Source: Flavobacteriales bacterium
GTDB lineage: Bacteria; Bacteroidota; Bacteroidia; JANQJC01
NCBI GenBank assembly: GCA_028281825.1
Contig: JANQJC010000088.1
Location: 1 to 63,325, forward strand
Direction of reading: 5' to 3'
Length of the DNA stretch: 63,325 nt
Of this stretch, positions 27,256 to 37,980 are shown one piece after another (within the stretch, counting starts at the first letter, position 1; the number at the start of each line of letters is the position of its first letter). Under the pieces are notes generated by a model that saw only the letters and a program-made list of their open reading frames with translations, made no database searches and was not told the DNA's origin. A program made the position numbers and the translations under genes.

Positions 27256-28680
27256 ATGAATTACACAATGACAAAAGGCACGAGAAATTTACTCCTGGTA
27301 TTTATCGTGCTTGGTGTTTTAGCCCTTGTTTACGGCATGTTTATGGTAGATAGCCAAAGAGTATGGGCAAACCTTTTAGTTAACGGCCTTTATTTTACTT
27401 TCCTGGCTTTGGCAGGAACTTTCTTTGTAGCTGTGCAATATGCTGGTGAAGCAGGCTGGTCTGCTGGATTGAAACGTATACCTGAAGCCATGGGTATGTA
27501 TCTACCTATTGGTGGAGTTGTACTGTTAATTGTATTCGGTGCTGCCGTTACTCATCAAAATCACTTATACCACTGGATGGATGGTTTCTTAAAAGAAAAA
27601 ACGGTTACTGTATCCGAATTGAAAGAATATGAAGAAGGTTTAAAGGCTCACCACGGCGGTGGACATGATGCTCATGCTACTGAAGAGCATGATGATGGGC
27701 ATGGCGATGGACATGGACATGAGGATTCTCCTAAATATGGAGCCTCGCATGGTTTTGCAGGTGAAATGGCTGAGTATAAAACTACCCGGCCTGAATACTA
27801 TGCTGAAGAATACGCGGCATTACCGGATGAAGAATCAATAGAGAACCCACATTATGACCACCTTCTAGATGGAAAAAGCGGCTTCCTAAACGTACCTTTC
27901 TTTATTGGTGCAGCTTTAATTTATCTCTTAGGTTGGATTTTCTTTGCCCTTAGATTTAGAAAATTATCGTTGGAAGATCAAGTGGGTGACCAAAAGAAAT
28001 GGTTTATCAAAATGCGTAACCTGGGTGCTTGGTTCTTGGTGTTCTTTGCTGTTACGTCATCAACTTCAGCATGGCATTGGGTAATGTCAATCGACCCTCA
28101 CTGGTTCAGTACACTGTTTGGTTGGTACATATTCGCTGGTCTTTTCGTATCAGGACTATCAGCCATTATAGTATTCCTTGCAATATTAAAGTTCCAAGGT
28201 TTAATGGGTCATGTGAATGAAAACCACTTGCATGATCTTGGCAAGTTTATGTTTGCGTTCAGTATTTTCTGGACCTACTTATGGTTCTCTCAGTACATGT
28301 TGATTTGGTATGCTAACATACCTGAAGAAGTAACCTACTTCCAAGACAGGTGGGAGAACTACCATTTCTTGTGGATATTTAACCTGTTTATCAACTTCAT
28401 TTTCCCATTCTTGGTATTGATGACAAGAGATGCGAAGAGAAGCGCAGGTACACTATTATTTGTTGGATGTATCTTAATCGTTGGGCACTGGATTGACGTA
28501 TTCTTGATGGTAATGCCAGGAACAGTCAAAGGCGATTGGGGTTTTGGTTTCCTTGAAATTGGATTATTCTTAGGATTTGTTGGTTTGTTTGGCTGGACTA
28601 CCTTACGTGCAATAAGCAAAGCACCATTGGTAGCTCAAACTCACCCATTTCTTGATGAAGCAGCGCATCATCACGTATAA
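27256..28680 (+). CDS. actF: Alternative complex III membrane subunit ActF (NrfD-like, His-rich loop)
   Basis: This second NrfD-like subunit (474 aa) has about ten helices. A His/Asp/Gly-rich loop at about 134-160 (HHGGGHDAHATEEHDDGHGDG) is an addition seen in some Bacteroidota ActF; it could bind metal, but this is untested. TSSTSAWHWVMSIDPHWFSTLFGWY is the family's best signature. An aggagac ribosome-binding sequence precedes the ATG, stronger than in most genes here. ActF may take part in proton movement; that role is inferred from structural literature. Confidence 0.94.
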   Translation: MNYTMTKGTRNLLLVFIVLGVLALVYGMFMVDSQRVWANLLVNGLYFTFLALAGTFFVAVQYAGEAGWSAGLKRIPEAMGMYLPIGGVVLLIVFGAAVTHQNHLYHWMDGFLKEKTVTVSELKEYEEGLKAHHGGGHDAHATEEHDDGHGDGHGHEDSPKYGASHGFAGEMAEYKTTRPEYYAEEYAALPDEESIENPHYDHLLDGKSGFLNVPFFIGAALIYLLGWIFFALRFRKLSLEDQVGDQKKWFIKMRNLGAWFLVFFAVTSSTSAWHWVMSIDPHWFSTLFGWYIFAGLFVSGLSAIIVFLAILKFQGLMGHVNENHLHDLGKFMFAFSIFWTYLWFSQYMLIWYANIPEEVTYFQDRWENYHFLWIFNLFINFIFPFLVLMTRDAKRSAGTLLFVGCILIVGHWIDVFLMVMPGTVKGDWGFGFLEIGLFLGFVGLFGWTTLRAISKAPLVAQTHPFLDEAAHHHV

Positions 28681-28717
28681 TTAATAATTGGTTAGACTTA
28701 AAAACTACTGATATAAA

Positions 28718-29794
28718 ATGACCGGTTTTCTTACAATAGTTGTAGTTACCCTTGGGGTTATCCTGCTGGGTAAGGTTTTGAAGATATTTGAATTATCGGG
28801 TGAATTACGTGGTGCTGATGCCAACGCTGTGACCACAAAAGACAACCGCACTCAAGGTGCACTTGTAATGTTGTTTGGCCTTGGTTTCTTAGCTTTTGTA
28901 ATTCATCAATTTTACAAATTCAAAGATATGATGCTGCCAGTTTCAGCATCAGAGCATGGTGTGCAAACTGATATGCTTTTAAGTGTGTCTTTTTGGGTGA
29001 TTATCCCAATGTTTTTCATTACTCACATTTTACTTATCTATTTTGCTTACAAGTATTACTACAGGCCAGAAAGAAAAGCTACTTTCTTCGCTCATAGCAC
29101 CAAGTTGGAGTTAATTTGGACGGTAGTACCTACTGTTGTATTAACTACCCTAATTGTTTATGGTATAAGCACCTGGAACAAGATTATGGCTCCAGCTGCT
29201 GAAGATGCAATGGTAGTTGAACTCTATGCTAAGCAATTTGACTGGACTGGACGCTATGCTGGTGAAGACAATAAACTTGGCCGCTCAGGATACAGGCTGA
29301 TTGAAGGCGCTAACGTGCTTGGTGTTGATATGACAGATGGACACGCTCAAGATGATAAAGTAGCAAGAGGTGAGCTTCACTTGCCAGTGAACAAGGAAGT
29401 ATCTTTCAAGTTCCATTCAAGAGATGTGATACACAGTGCTTATATGCCTCATTTCAGGACGCAAATGAACTGCGTGCCTGGTATGACTACCCAGTTTCAT
29501 TTCAAGCCTACAATCACAACTGAGCAAATGCGCAAGGAGACCAATAACCCTGAATTCGATTACATTCTATTGTGCAATAAAATTTGTGGTTCTGCCCACT
29601 ATAACATGCAAATGACAATTATAGTTGAGTCTGAGGAAGACTTTAACAAGTGGCTGGAAGGCAAGAAAACACTTGCGCAAGAGTTGGGTGGTGCTGATGT
29701 AGCAGTTGACGCACAACCTCATGCAGATGCAGCGATTGATGCGCACGATGATGCCACAACCGATAGTGACAGTTTAGACGTGCAACATCCGTAA
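28718..29794 (+). CDS. coxB: Cytochrome c oxidase subunit II
   Basis: The 358-residue subunit carries the CuA centre that accepts electrons for the haem-copper oxidase. Four hydrophobic segments precede the cupredoxin domain, two more than in classic subunit II. The CuA ligands are in CNKICGSAHYNM, and HSAYMPHFRTQMNCVPGM holds the upstream His. The C-terminal tail is rich in Asp, Ala and His. It lies 38 nt after actF, in an arrangement suited to direct transfer from alternative complex III. Confidence 0.95.
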   Translation: MTGFLTIVVVTLGVILLGKVLKIFELSGELRGADANAVTTKDNRTQGALVMLFGLGFLAFVIHQFYKFKDMMLPVSASEHGVQTDMLLSVSFWVIIPMFFITHILLIYFAYKYYYRPERKATFFAHSTKLELIWTVVPTVVLTTLIVYGISTWNKIMAPAAEDAMVVELYAKQFDWTGRYAGEDNKLGRSGYRLIEGANVLGVDMTDGHAQDDKVARGELHLPVNKEVSFKFHSRDVIHSAYMPHFRTQMNCVPGMTTQFHFKPTITTEQMRKETNNPEFDYILLCNKICGSAHYNMQMTIIVESEEDFNKWLEGKKTLAQELGGADVAVDAQPHADAAIDAHDDATTDSDSLDVQHP

Positions 29795-29840
29795 TTAACA
29801 AAATTTAAAAGAATAAAAAGACTTTATAAAAGAAGGAGAT

Positions 29841-31616
29841 ATGGCAGAGCATCACGATAATCACCATCATCACCCACACCATGAAGAGGGCTTTCTATCA
29901 AAGTGGGTCTTCAGCCAGGATCATAAAATGATTTCTAAGCAATTCCTGGTTACCGCTATTATAATGGGGGTAGTGGGTATGTTGCTTTCTACTATGTTCA
30001 GGCTACAATTAGGTTGGCCTGGCCAGTCTTTCCCAATATTGGAGACTATACTTGGTAAATGGGCTCCTGACGGGGTACTTGACCCTAACATGTATTTGGC
30101 ATTGGTTACCATCCACGGTACTATCATCGTGTTTATGGTATTAACAGGTGGATTAAGTGGTACTTTTGCTAACCTACTTATTCCATTGCAGATTGGTGCT
30201 CGCGATATGGCTTCTGGCTTTATCAATATGCTTTCTTACTGGTTCTTCTTCCTATCCAGTGCAGTTATGTTCGCTTCACTATTTGTTGAGACAGGACCTG
30301 CATCAGGCGGTTGGACGGTTTACCCGCCATTGAGTGCCCTGCCCCAAGCTATTCCAGGTTCAGGGTTAGGTATGACACTTTGGTTGGTTAGTATGTCATT
30401 GTTCATAGTATCGTCCTTGCTTGGTGGTTTGAATTATATTGTTACTGTAATCAACTTAAGGACAAAAGGCATGAGCATGTGGCGTTTACCTTTAACTGTG
30501 TGGGCGCTATTGATTACTGCAGTGCTAGGTGTGCTTTCATTCCCTGTATTATTTTCTGCGGCCCTGTTGCTGATATTCGATAGAAGTTTAGGTACAAGTT
30601 TCTACCTATCTGAAATACACATCGGAGGGCAAGCCTTAGAGAACGTGGGTGGTAGTCCAATACTTTACGAGCACTTATTCTGGTTCTTAGGCCACCCTGA
30701 GGTGTATATTATCTTATTGCCAGCACTAGGTATTACTTCAGAAGTAATTTCAACCAATAGCCGTAAGCCAATCTTTGGTTACAAAGCGATGGTTGGTTCT
30801 ATCCTGGCAATTGCATTCCTTTCGTTTATCGTATGGGGTCACCACATGTTCGTGACTGGCATGAACCCATTCCTTGGCTCTGTGTTTACCTTCACTACCC
30901 TATTAGTGGCTATCCCATCGGCAGTTAAGGTATTTAACTACTTGACTACACTTTGGAAAGGTAATATTGTATTCACACCAGGCACCCTGTTTGCCATTGG
31001 TTTGGTATCTACTTTCATCACAGGTGGTCTAACAGGTATTATCCTTGGAGACTCTGCATTGGACATCAATATTCATGATACTTACTTCGTTGTGGCTCAC
31101 TTCCATATTGTGATGGGTGCTTCAGCAATATTCGGGATGTTTGCCGGTGTATATCACTGGTTCCCGAAAATGTACGGCAGAATGATGAACAAGAACTTAG
31201 GATATATGCATTTCTGGTTGACTATCACCAGTGTTTACGGAGTATTCTTCCCAATGCACTTCTTAGGTTTGGCTGGTATACCACGAAGGTATTACTCTAA
31301 TACGGCATTCCCGCTTTTCGATGATTTTATTGATGTAAACTCAATGATTAGCGTGTTTGCAATTATTGGTGCTGTAGCGCAGGTGATATTTATCTTCAAC
31401 TTCTTCTATAGCATCTACAAAGGCAATAAGGCTACACAAAACCCATGGAAATCTAACACATTGGAGTGGACTACCCCAGTAGAGCACATCCATGGCAACT
31501 GGCCAGGAGCTATTCCAGAAGTTCAGCGTTGGGCTTATGATTATAGCAGGCCTGATAAGGACCAAGATTTTGTACCGCAAGACGTTCCACTGGAACCAGG
31601 CGAAGAAGCCCACTAA
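29841..31616 (+). CDS. coxA: Cytochrome c oxidase subunit I
   Basis: This 591-residue catalytic subunit of an aa3-type oxidase reduces O2 and pumps protons. It has twelve or more helices. The His-Tyr cross-link motif GHPEVYIILLPALG, the CuB ligands in WGHHMF and the haem ligands in HDTYFVVAHFHIVMG are all present. The N-terminus is His-rich. An aggagat ribosome-binding site precedes the start. Subunits III and IV and the assembly genes are not downstream, so they must be encoded elsewhere. The operon ends here at a strong hairpin. Confidence 0.96.
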   Translation: MAEHHDNHHHHPHHEEGFLSKWVFSQDHKMISKQFLVTAIIMGVVGMLLSTMFRLQLGWPGQSFPILETILGKWAPDGVLDPNMYLALVTIHGTIIVFMVLTGGLSGTFANLLIPLQIGARDMASGFINMLSYWFFFLSSAVMFASLFVETGPASGGWTVYPPLSALPQAIPGSGLGMTLWLVSMSLFIVSSLLGGLNYIVTVINLRTKGMSMWRLPLTVWALLITAVLGVLSFPVLFSAALLLIFDRSLGTSFYLSEIHIGGQALENVGGSPILYEHLFWFLGHPEVYIILLPALGITSEVISTNSRKPIFGYKAMVGSILAIAFLSFIVWGHHMFVTGMNPFLGSVFTFTTLLVAIPSAVKVFNYLTTLWKGNIVFTPGTLFAIGLVSTFITGGLTGIILGDSALDINIHDTYFVVAHFHIVMGASAIFGMFAGVYHWFPKMYGRMMNKNLGYMHFWLTITSVYGVFFPMHFLGLAGIPRRYYSNTAFPLFDDFIDVNSMISVFAIIGAVAQVIFIFNFFYSIYKGNKATQNPWKSNTLEWTTPVEHIHGNWPGAIPEVQRWAYDYSRPDKDQDFVPQDVPLEPGEEAH

Positions 31617-31641
31617 GGTAACTTTGTACCCACTATACTTA

Positions 31642-31678
31642 AATGTCCTTGAATGCGTTGTATTCAAGGACATTTTTT
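31642..31678 (+). terminator. Terminator of the act-cox operon
   Basis: A perfect 13-bp stem (aatgtccttgaat/attcaaggacatt) with a 7-nt loop is followed by a T run, 25 nt after coxA. Confidence 0.92.
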
Positions 31679-31737
31679 GTTTAATCCAGTGAAACTTACC
31701 CACCAATAAAACGTATGGAGGGGTTCGACTAAACACT

Positions 31738-32388
31738 ATGGCTTCAAGGTCATTAAAAATATTGGTATTTCTACTAGTCCCAATTTTGGGGCAAGCCCAG
31801 TTTTTTCAAAAACTGGAGAACACCATTAGCCCAGATGCAAAGCTGGTAGTGAAGTTAGATCGCAGAAATTCCTTTATCACGACTAAAAGTGTAAAAATTT
31901 TCGGACTTAAAGCTGGTGTTAAAGTTGACGAAAATCTGGAATTGGGTTTTAGCTATAATTTCCTCACCTCTCGCATCATCAAAGATATACCCACCCAAAT
32001 ACCTATTGAGGGTAACGAAAGCTTTCCAGCACGTTTGAAATATCGATATTTGGCAATGTACACAGAGTATACCTTTTACAGAAAAGACAATTGGGAGTTT
32101 TCAGTGCCCTTTCAAGTAGGTATTGGGACATCATTCTATAAGTACAGAAACGAATTAGGAGGCAGGGAAATAGAAGATAAAGGCGCAATGTTTTCGATTG
32201 AACCAGGTGTAGAAGCCAATTACTATGTTATGCCATGGCTGAGTTTCGGATTGGGTATTGGCTATCGCATCATGCTGGTAGATAATCCAAACATCGATGA
32301 GCAGTTCAGCGCTCCCCTCTACGTTATCAAACTAAATATTGAACCTAAGCCCGCCTGGAAGGCTATTAAGGGATATATCAATAGATAA
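31738..32388 (+). CDS. Predicted outer-membrane beta-barrel protein
   Basis: This 216-residue protein has a signal peptide (SLKILVFLLVPILGQAQ) and repeated amphipathic strands rich in Gly and aromatics (GFSYNFL, MYTEYTFYRKDNWEFSVPFQVGIGTSFYKY, WLSFGLGIGYRIML), like small porin-fold proteins. No specific family is recognised. It stands alone between the oxidase terminator and a convergent gene whose stop is adjacent. Confidence 0.65.
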   Translation: MASRSLKILVFLLVPILGQAQFFQKLENTISPDAKLVVKLDRRNSFITTKSVKIFGLKAGVKVDENLELGFSYNFLTSRIIKDIPTQIPIEGNESFPARLKYRYLAMYTEYTFYRKDNWEFSVPFQVGIGTSFYKYRNELGGREIEDKGAMFSIEPGVEANYYVMPWLSFGLGIGYRIMLVDNPNIDEQFSAPLYVIKLNIEPKPAWKAIKGYINR

Positions 32389-32823
32389 TCAAACTTCTTT
32401 CAACCACTTGCTGAGTATCTTATGGTACTTGGTGTATTTCTTAAAACGTTTTACCGCATTATCATTGATACTTGGAAAACGTCGGGGGTCCATGTTATCC
32501 TCCAGATCACCAATTTTTACTTGCATGGCTAACCTATTGCCCTTTAGGCCGTCTATATACTCTTGGTAAGTTTGCTTGGGATACCTGGTCAACAAGTCTA
32601 CAGCTTTCACTACTTCTTTTGAAAACCCTTCCTTTTTCAGGTCCTGTAAAGTAATGGATGTATCTTCCACCAAATCATGAAGCAGAGCAACTATTTTTTC
32701 TTCTTCAGTCTGCATGCGCATCATGATGCGCAAAGGGTGATAGATATATGGTTGGTCAAAACGGTCTTTCATACCAAGATGATTATTAACCGCCAGATAT
32801 AAAGCTTTTTCTAGAGTTGCCAT
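32389..32823 (-). CDS. Small HD-domain hydrolase (SpoT/MESH1-like)
   Basis: The 144-residue metal-dependent phosphohydrolase domain has His28/29 in YIYHPLRI, His49-Asp50 in ALLHDLVEDT, and a later Asp in IGDLEDNMD. The layout matches the (p)ppGpp hydrolase half of SpoT and stand-alone MESH1-type enzymes, without synthetase, TGS or ACT parts. The substrate is therefore inferred. It starts 4 nt after the glpK stop and is likely cotranscribed with it. Confidence 0.8.
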   Translation of the reverse strand: MATLEKALYLAVNNHLGMKDRFDQPYIYHPLRIMMRMQTEEEKIVALLHDLVEDTSITLQDLKKEGFSKEVVKAVDLLTRYPKQTYQEYIDGLKGNRLAMQVKIGDLEDNMDPRRFPSINDNAVKRFKKYTKYHKILSKWLKEV

Positions 32824-32827
32824 TGCC

Positions 32828-34501
<1,674 letters not shown>

Positions 34502-34507
34502 TCACCA

Positions 34508-35251
34508 ATGGGAGTCACTGAAAAACCTTTACATTCGGAAAATAAATTACAAGCCAAGGGCAAATTTGGTCGTTTTGAGGATTACTTGGGCGAATTTGTC
34601 TATGGCGGTATTGATGGGAGTGTTACCACTTTTGCAGTTGTAGCGGGCTCTACAGGGGCCAATTTAGACATTTCCATTATCATTATCTTGGGTTTTGCCA
34701 ATTTAATAGCTGATGGATTTTCTATGTCGGTAGGGGCTTATCTGTCAGCTAAATCGACCAGGGATAATTACGAAAAAAACCGGCAGGTTGAATATTGGGA
34801 AGTGGATAATATCCCTGAAAAAGAGCGGGAAGAAGTAAGGGAAATATACCGAGAGAAGGGTCTTGAAGGCGAATTATTGGAACAAGTAGTAGATGTGATA
34901 ACCGCAGACCGCGACCGCTGGGTAAATGTGATGATGAAAGATGAACTAAACATGATACAGGAAGAGCGCCAACCTTGGAAAATTGGAGCAGTAACATTTG
35001 GTTCATTTCTTTTAGTGGGGTTAATTCCACTGGTGGCTTACCTCTTTAATTACCTCTCAGGTTTTGGAGATAACCTTTTCTTGGTTTCTTGCATTTTTAC
35101 TTCAACAGCCTTTATTATAATTGGTTACTTGAAGGCAACAATAAACCAAACCAACAAAATAAAAGGCATATTGGAAACCGTTTTTCTAGGTGGGTCTGCT
35201 GCAATTTTAGCATATTTTGTTGGAGGGATATTGGAAAAAATGTTTTCCTAA
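34508..35251 (+). CDS. VIT1/CCC1 family metal transporter
   Basis: This 247-residue membrane protein is of the vacuolar iron transporter family. The hallmark first helix with [18 protein letters not shown] and the second with [20 protein letters not shown] are present. A charged cytosolic helical region follows ([21 protein letters not shown]), then three C-terminal helices. Family members move Fe2+ or Mn2+ out of the cytosol. ATG 34508 is preferred over the TTG 12 nt upstream. A TATCTTGC stretch at 34492-34499 may be a weak -7 box. Confidence 0.87.
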   Translation: MGVTEKPLHSENKLQAKGKFGRFEDYLGEFVYGGIDGSVTTFAVVAGSTGANLDISIIIILGFANLIADGFSMSVGAYLSAKSTRDNYEKNRQVEYWEVDNIPEKEREEVREIYREKGLEGELLEQVVDVITADRDRWVNVMMKDELNMIQEERQPWKIGAVTFGSFLLVGLIPLVAYLFNYLSGFGDNLFLVSCIFTSTAFIIIGYLKATINQTNKIKGILETVFLGGSAAILAYFVGGILEKMFS

Positions 35252-35302
35252 ACGCTCAATAGCTTTAGGAATTATAAAGCTGGTAAGAGTTTTTCCTGGA
35301 CA

Positions 35303-36364
35303 CTACTTCAGCTTCAGCTTCATATATACCGGCTGGTGGTCTGAGTATTCAAAATCCATGTTGATAGTTTGCTTCTCCAACACTTCAAGATTAGGTGACA
35401 CCAAGTAATAGTCTATCAAAGTGGTAAAAGTTTCTCCTTTCACATAAGCCTTTTTCAAATCTCTGTTGGTCGGATATGAGGTATCATAAACCCATTGCCA
35501 CCCTTCTGGGAAATAGTCGGGTTCAATGTTTTGGGCATCATAACCCTCCGGTATGGTGGCGGAGAACATGTTTGGGTTAAAACCCGGAGGGCATTGGTTC
35601 CAATCACCACCTATTACCACATAGTTGCCCTTGTTATATTCTTCAACTACAAAATTGCGCAGGAAACCCAGTTCCTTTGCCTTTAACTCACCAGTGGCAT
35701 CGTAGGCTGAGTTATGGGTATTGATGACAATAAACTCTTTACCACCCTTTAGTGGAATGCGCTGCAACAAAAAACATCTATCCAAAAAGTAAATACTTGT
35801 GGGCCATGAGAAATTGGCATCAAAACCATAGCGGATGGCCTCTTTGGGTTGATACTTACTAAATGATGCAACTCCTGCATATACCTTACCCATTGGATTA
35901 AGATAAGGCACCGGAACAAAGCGCACATTATAATTCACCGCGTATGAAAAAGCATGGTTTGGCAATACTTTTGCAAGATGTCCAAGCTCATTTAACTCAT
36001 AGGTGCGCTTCGCAATAGAATCAACCTCTTGCAACAGGATAAAATCCATACTATCATTATCCGCGATGAACTTAGTAATACCATTCAGGTTCTTTAGAGT
36101 CAGCTCCTCACTCATGCGAACACTTTCTCCCCCATCATAAAAGAAATCGCTCTCTTTACCTAATCCTGCATAGCCAATATTCCAGTTAAGAAAAGTAAAA
36201 ATACTATCAGGAGTAGCATTTGCATTGCCATTAATACTTAGCTTTATCTCTTTCTCAGGCTTGAAATCAGTCAGTGTACCATATATCAGGTTACCACCTA
36301 TATATCCTCCTACAACTAAAAGAAGAATGGCAGCTATCTTTAATATTTTCTTCGCGATATTCAT
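35303..36364 (-). CDS. Membrane-anchored endonuclease/exonuclease/phosphatase family protein
   Basis: The ATG at 36364 gives 353 residues; an in-frame TTG at 36385 overlaps the promoter box and is rejected. An N-terminal membrane anchor (ILKIAAILLLVVGGYIGGNLI) is followed by the EEP fold: LNWNIGYAG, LLQEVDS (metal Glu), INTHNSAYD, VIGGDWNQCP (Asp/Asn) and the final YSDHQPVYMKL (Asp-His). The active site would be periplasmic. EEP members cleave nucleic acids or phospholipid and inositol phosphates, and the substrate here cannot be told. Confidence 0.85.
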   Translation of the reverse strand: MNIAKKILKIAAILLLVVGGYIGGNLIYGTLTDFKPEKEIKLSINGNANATPDSIFTFLNWNIGYAGLGKESDFFYDGGESVRMSEELTLKNLNGITKFIADNDSMDFILLQEVDSIAKRTYELNELGHLAKVLPNHAFSYAVNYNVRFVPVPYLNPMGKVYAGVASFSKYQPKEAIRYGFDANFSWPTSIYFLDRCFLLQRIPLKGGKEFIVINTHNSAYDATGELKAKELGFLRNFVVEEYNKGNYVVIGGDWNQCPPGFNPNMFSATIPEGYDAQNIEPDYFPEGWQWVYDTSYPTNRDLKKAYVKGETFTTLIDYYLVSPNLEVLEKQTINMDFEYSDHQPVYMKLKLK

Positions 36365-36382
36365 GTATTTAGCTTTAGCTAC

Positions 36383-36390
36383 CAAATATA
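36383..36390 (-). promoter_or_regulatory. -7 box TATATTTG of the EEP gene
   Basis: An exact TAnnTTTG match on the minus strand. Transcription would begin near 36379, 15 nt before the ATG at 36364. Confidence 0.5.
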
Positions 36391-36485
36391 GAGATTACGA
36401 CTGTGCATGAAAAGTTAACATCAGTTTTTAAGCTGGAATTGCAGTTTTTACTATTTTTAGTAATTGTAAACCTAGTACTTGCCAT

Positions 36486-37973
36486 ATGAAAAGACTTCTA
36501 CTTTCCTTTTTCATCATATTATCCTATCAAGCTTTTACTCAAAACTATAAACCCATTATCGAAGGGCAGGAGAGTTATTATATAAAGCCTAACGGAGAGA
36601 TAGAAGTTTTAAATGCAGCGAGGGTTGATACAATAGGAAGTGATACGATTCTTCACAATTTATACAGATTTAAATCGGATGATAATACTTGCGACAATCC
36701 CAATGGAAATTGGGGCTCATATAATTTCTACAGTACATCATTAGCAGGGGGAAAAATTAGACAACAGCCAAGTGGGACGTGGACTTTTCATAATCAATCA
36801 GAGGCTACTATTACCCTTCACACTATCATATCGGTTGGTGATTCCTGGACTGCCTATAGCTTTGAAAATGGTGACTATATTGAAGCTACATTGAGTGATA
36901 TTGTTGAAGCTTCCGTTTTAGGAAACCCTGATTCAATCAAAGTCCTCTCCCTTCAAGTTAAAGACTTGACTGGAGCTAATATTGCTCATGATTTTAATGG
37001 AAAAGAAATTCATCTAAGTAAAAACAATGGCTTGGTTAAAACCTATGACTTTGGCTTGTTTCCTGATGACACAGTTAGCCATGTTCTCACCAATAAAACA
37101 AGACTAACACGACGAGAAGTATACGATTGGAATGCAGGTGATGTAGTGCAAATACATATTGATGGGGGTGGATTAGGCGTTAGTGACGGAGATACAAACA
37201 CATACATTACTAAAACCGTTTTAAGTAAAAACTACTCACTAGGGCAAGATACTGTAGAATTAGTCTTAAAGAGAGACTTTATAATTTATAACGCTGAGTT
37301 TGTAGGGCCTTATCCACCGACAATTCAATCTATTGACACAATTGTATACAGTGACACAATAAGCACAACTTATGATTTATTAAGTCAATATATCCTTGAC
37401 CCTTATATGCCTGGTGAGTCTTACTATTTTGATTCATTAAAGCTTCATCCAACCAATTATGACCTAAGTTCTATGCCTTCTCTTTACAATGGAAGAAGAG
37501 TAATGAGGAATACAGTAAGTTTTGATTTGTATAGCTACGGAAATGATACCTGTTGGTTTGGAAATGGTTGGTCTGATGCAGGCACTAAATGGTGGACATA
37601 CATTGAAGGTTTGGGACACCTTTATAGTTCGTTAGATGCAGGACACGGCTATTCTGAAAGTATTGTTTACTATAAGAAAGGTAATGATACCTATGGTACC
37701 TTATTCACTGCAATCGAAGAAAATGAACTGCCCAATATAGAAGCCAAGTTATATCCTAATCCCACAAACGAAGAATTAAACATTACGTTCACCCAACCCA
37801 TTTTAGATACTACATTAGACATCTATGATACCGTTGGCAAGTTGGTGTTATCCAAGCAAAATGTGAATGGGAACCAATTGAGATTCGACCTGGACCTTGA
37901 GTCAGGAGTTTATTTTGTGCATGTATCTGCGAAAAACCACAAAACCTTTGCTCGAAAATTGGTAATAAAATAG
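36486..37973 (+). CDS. Secreted protein with T9SS sorting domain, tandem paralogue 1
   Basis: This 495-residue protein has a signal peptide (MKRLLLSFFIILSYQAFTQ). The mature N-terminus begins NYKPIIEGQESYYIKPNGEI, and the middle region of about 350 residues has no recognised domain. A type A T9SS sorting domain lies at about 420-495 (AKLYPNPTNEEL, YDTVGKLVL, SGVYFVHV, ARKLVIK). It is 7 nt from a second copy of the same architecture. The last about 170 nt are almost identical to those of the neighbour while the bodies diverge. The role is unknown; surface exposure is inferred from the sorting domain. Confidence 0.82.
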   Translation: MKRLLLSFFIILSYQAFTQNYKPIIEGQESYYIKPNGEIEVLNAARVDTIGSDTILHNLYRFKSDDNTCDNPNGNWGSYNFYSTSLAGGKIRQQPSGTWTFHNQSEATITLHTIISVGDSWTAYSFENGDYIEATLSDIVEASVLGNPDSIKVLSLQVKDLTGANIAHDFNGKEIHLSKNNGLVKTYDFGLFPDDTVSHVLTNKTRLTRREVYDWNAGDVVQIHIDGGGLGVSDGDTNTYITKTVLSKNYSLGQDTVELVLKRDFIIYNAEFVGPYPPTIQSIDTIVYSDTISTTYDLLSQYILDPYMPGESYYFDSLKLHPTNYDLSSMPSLYNGRRVMRNTVSFDLYSYGNDTCWFGNGWSDAGTKWWTYIEGLGHLYSSLDAGHGYSESIVYYKKGNDTYGTLFTAIEENELPNIEAKLYPNPTNEELNITFTQPILDTTLDIYDTVGKLVLSKQNVNGNQLRFDLDLESGVYFVHVSAKNHKTFARKLVIK

Positions 37974-37980
37974 TTGCCCT

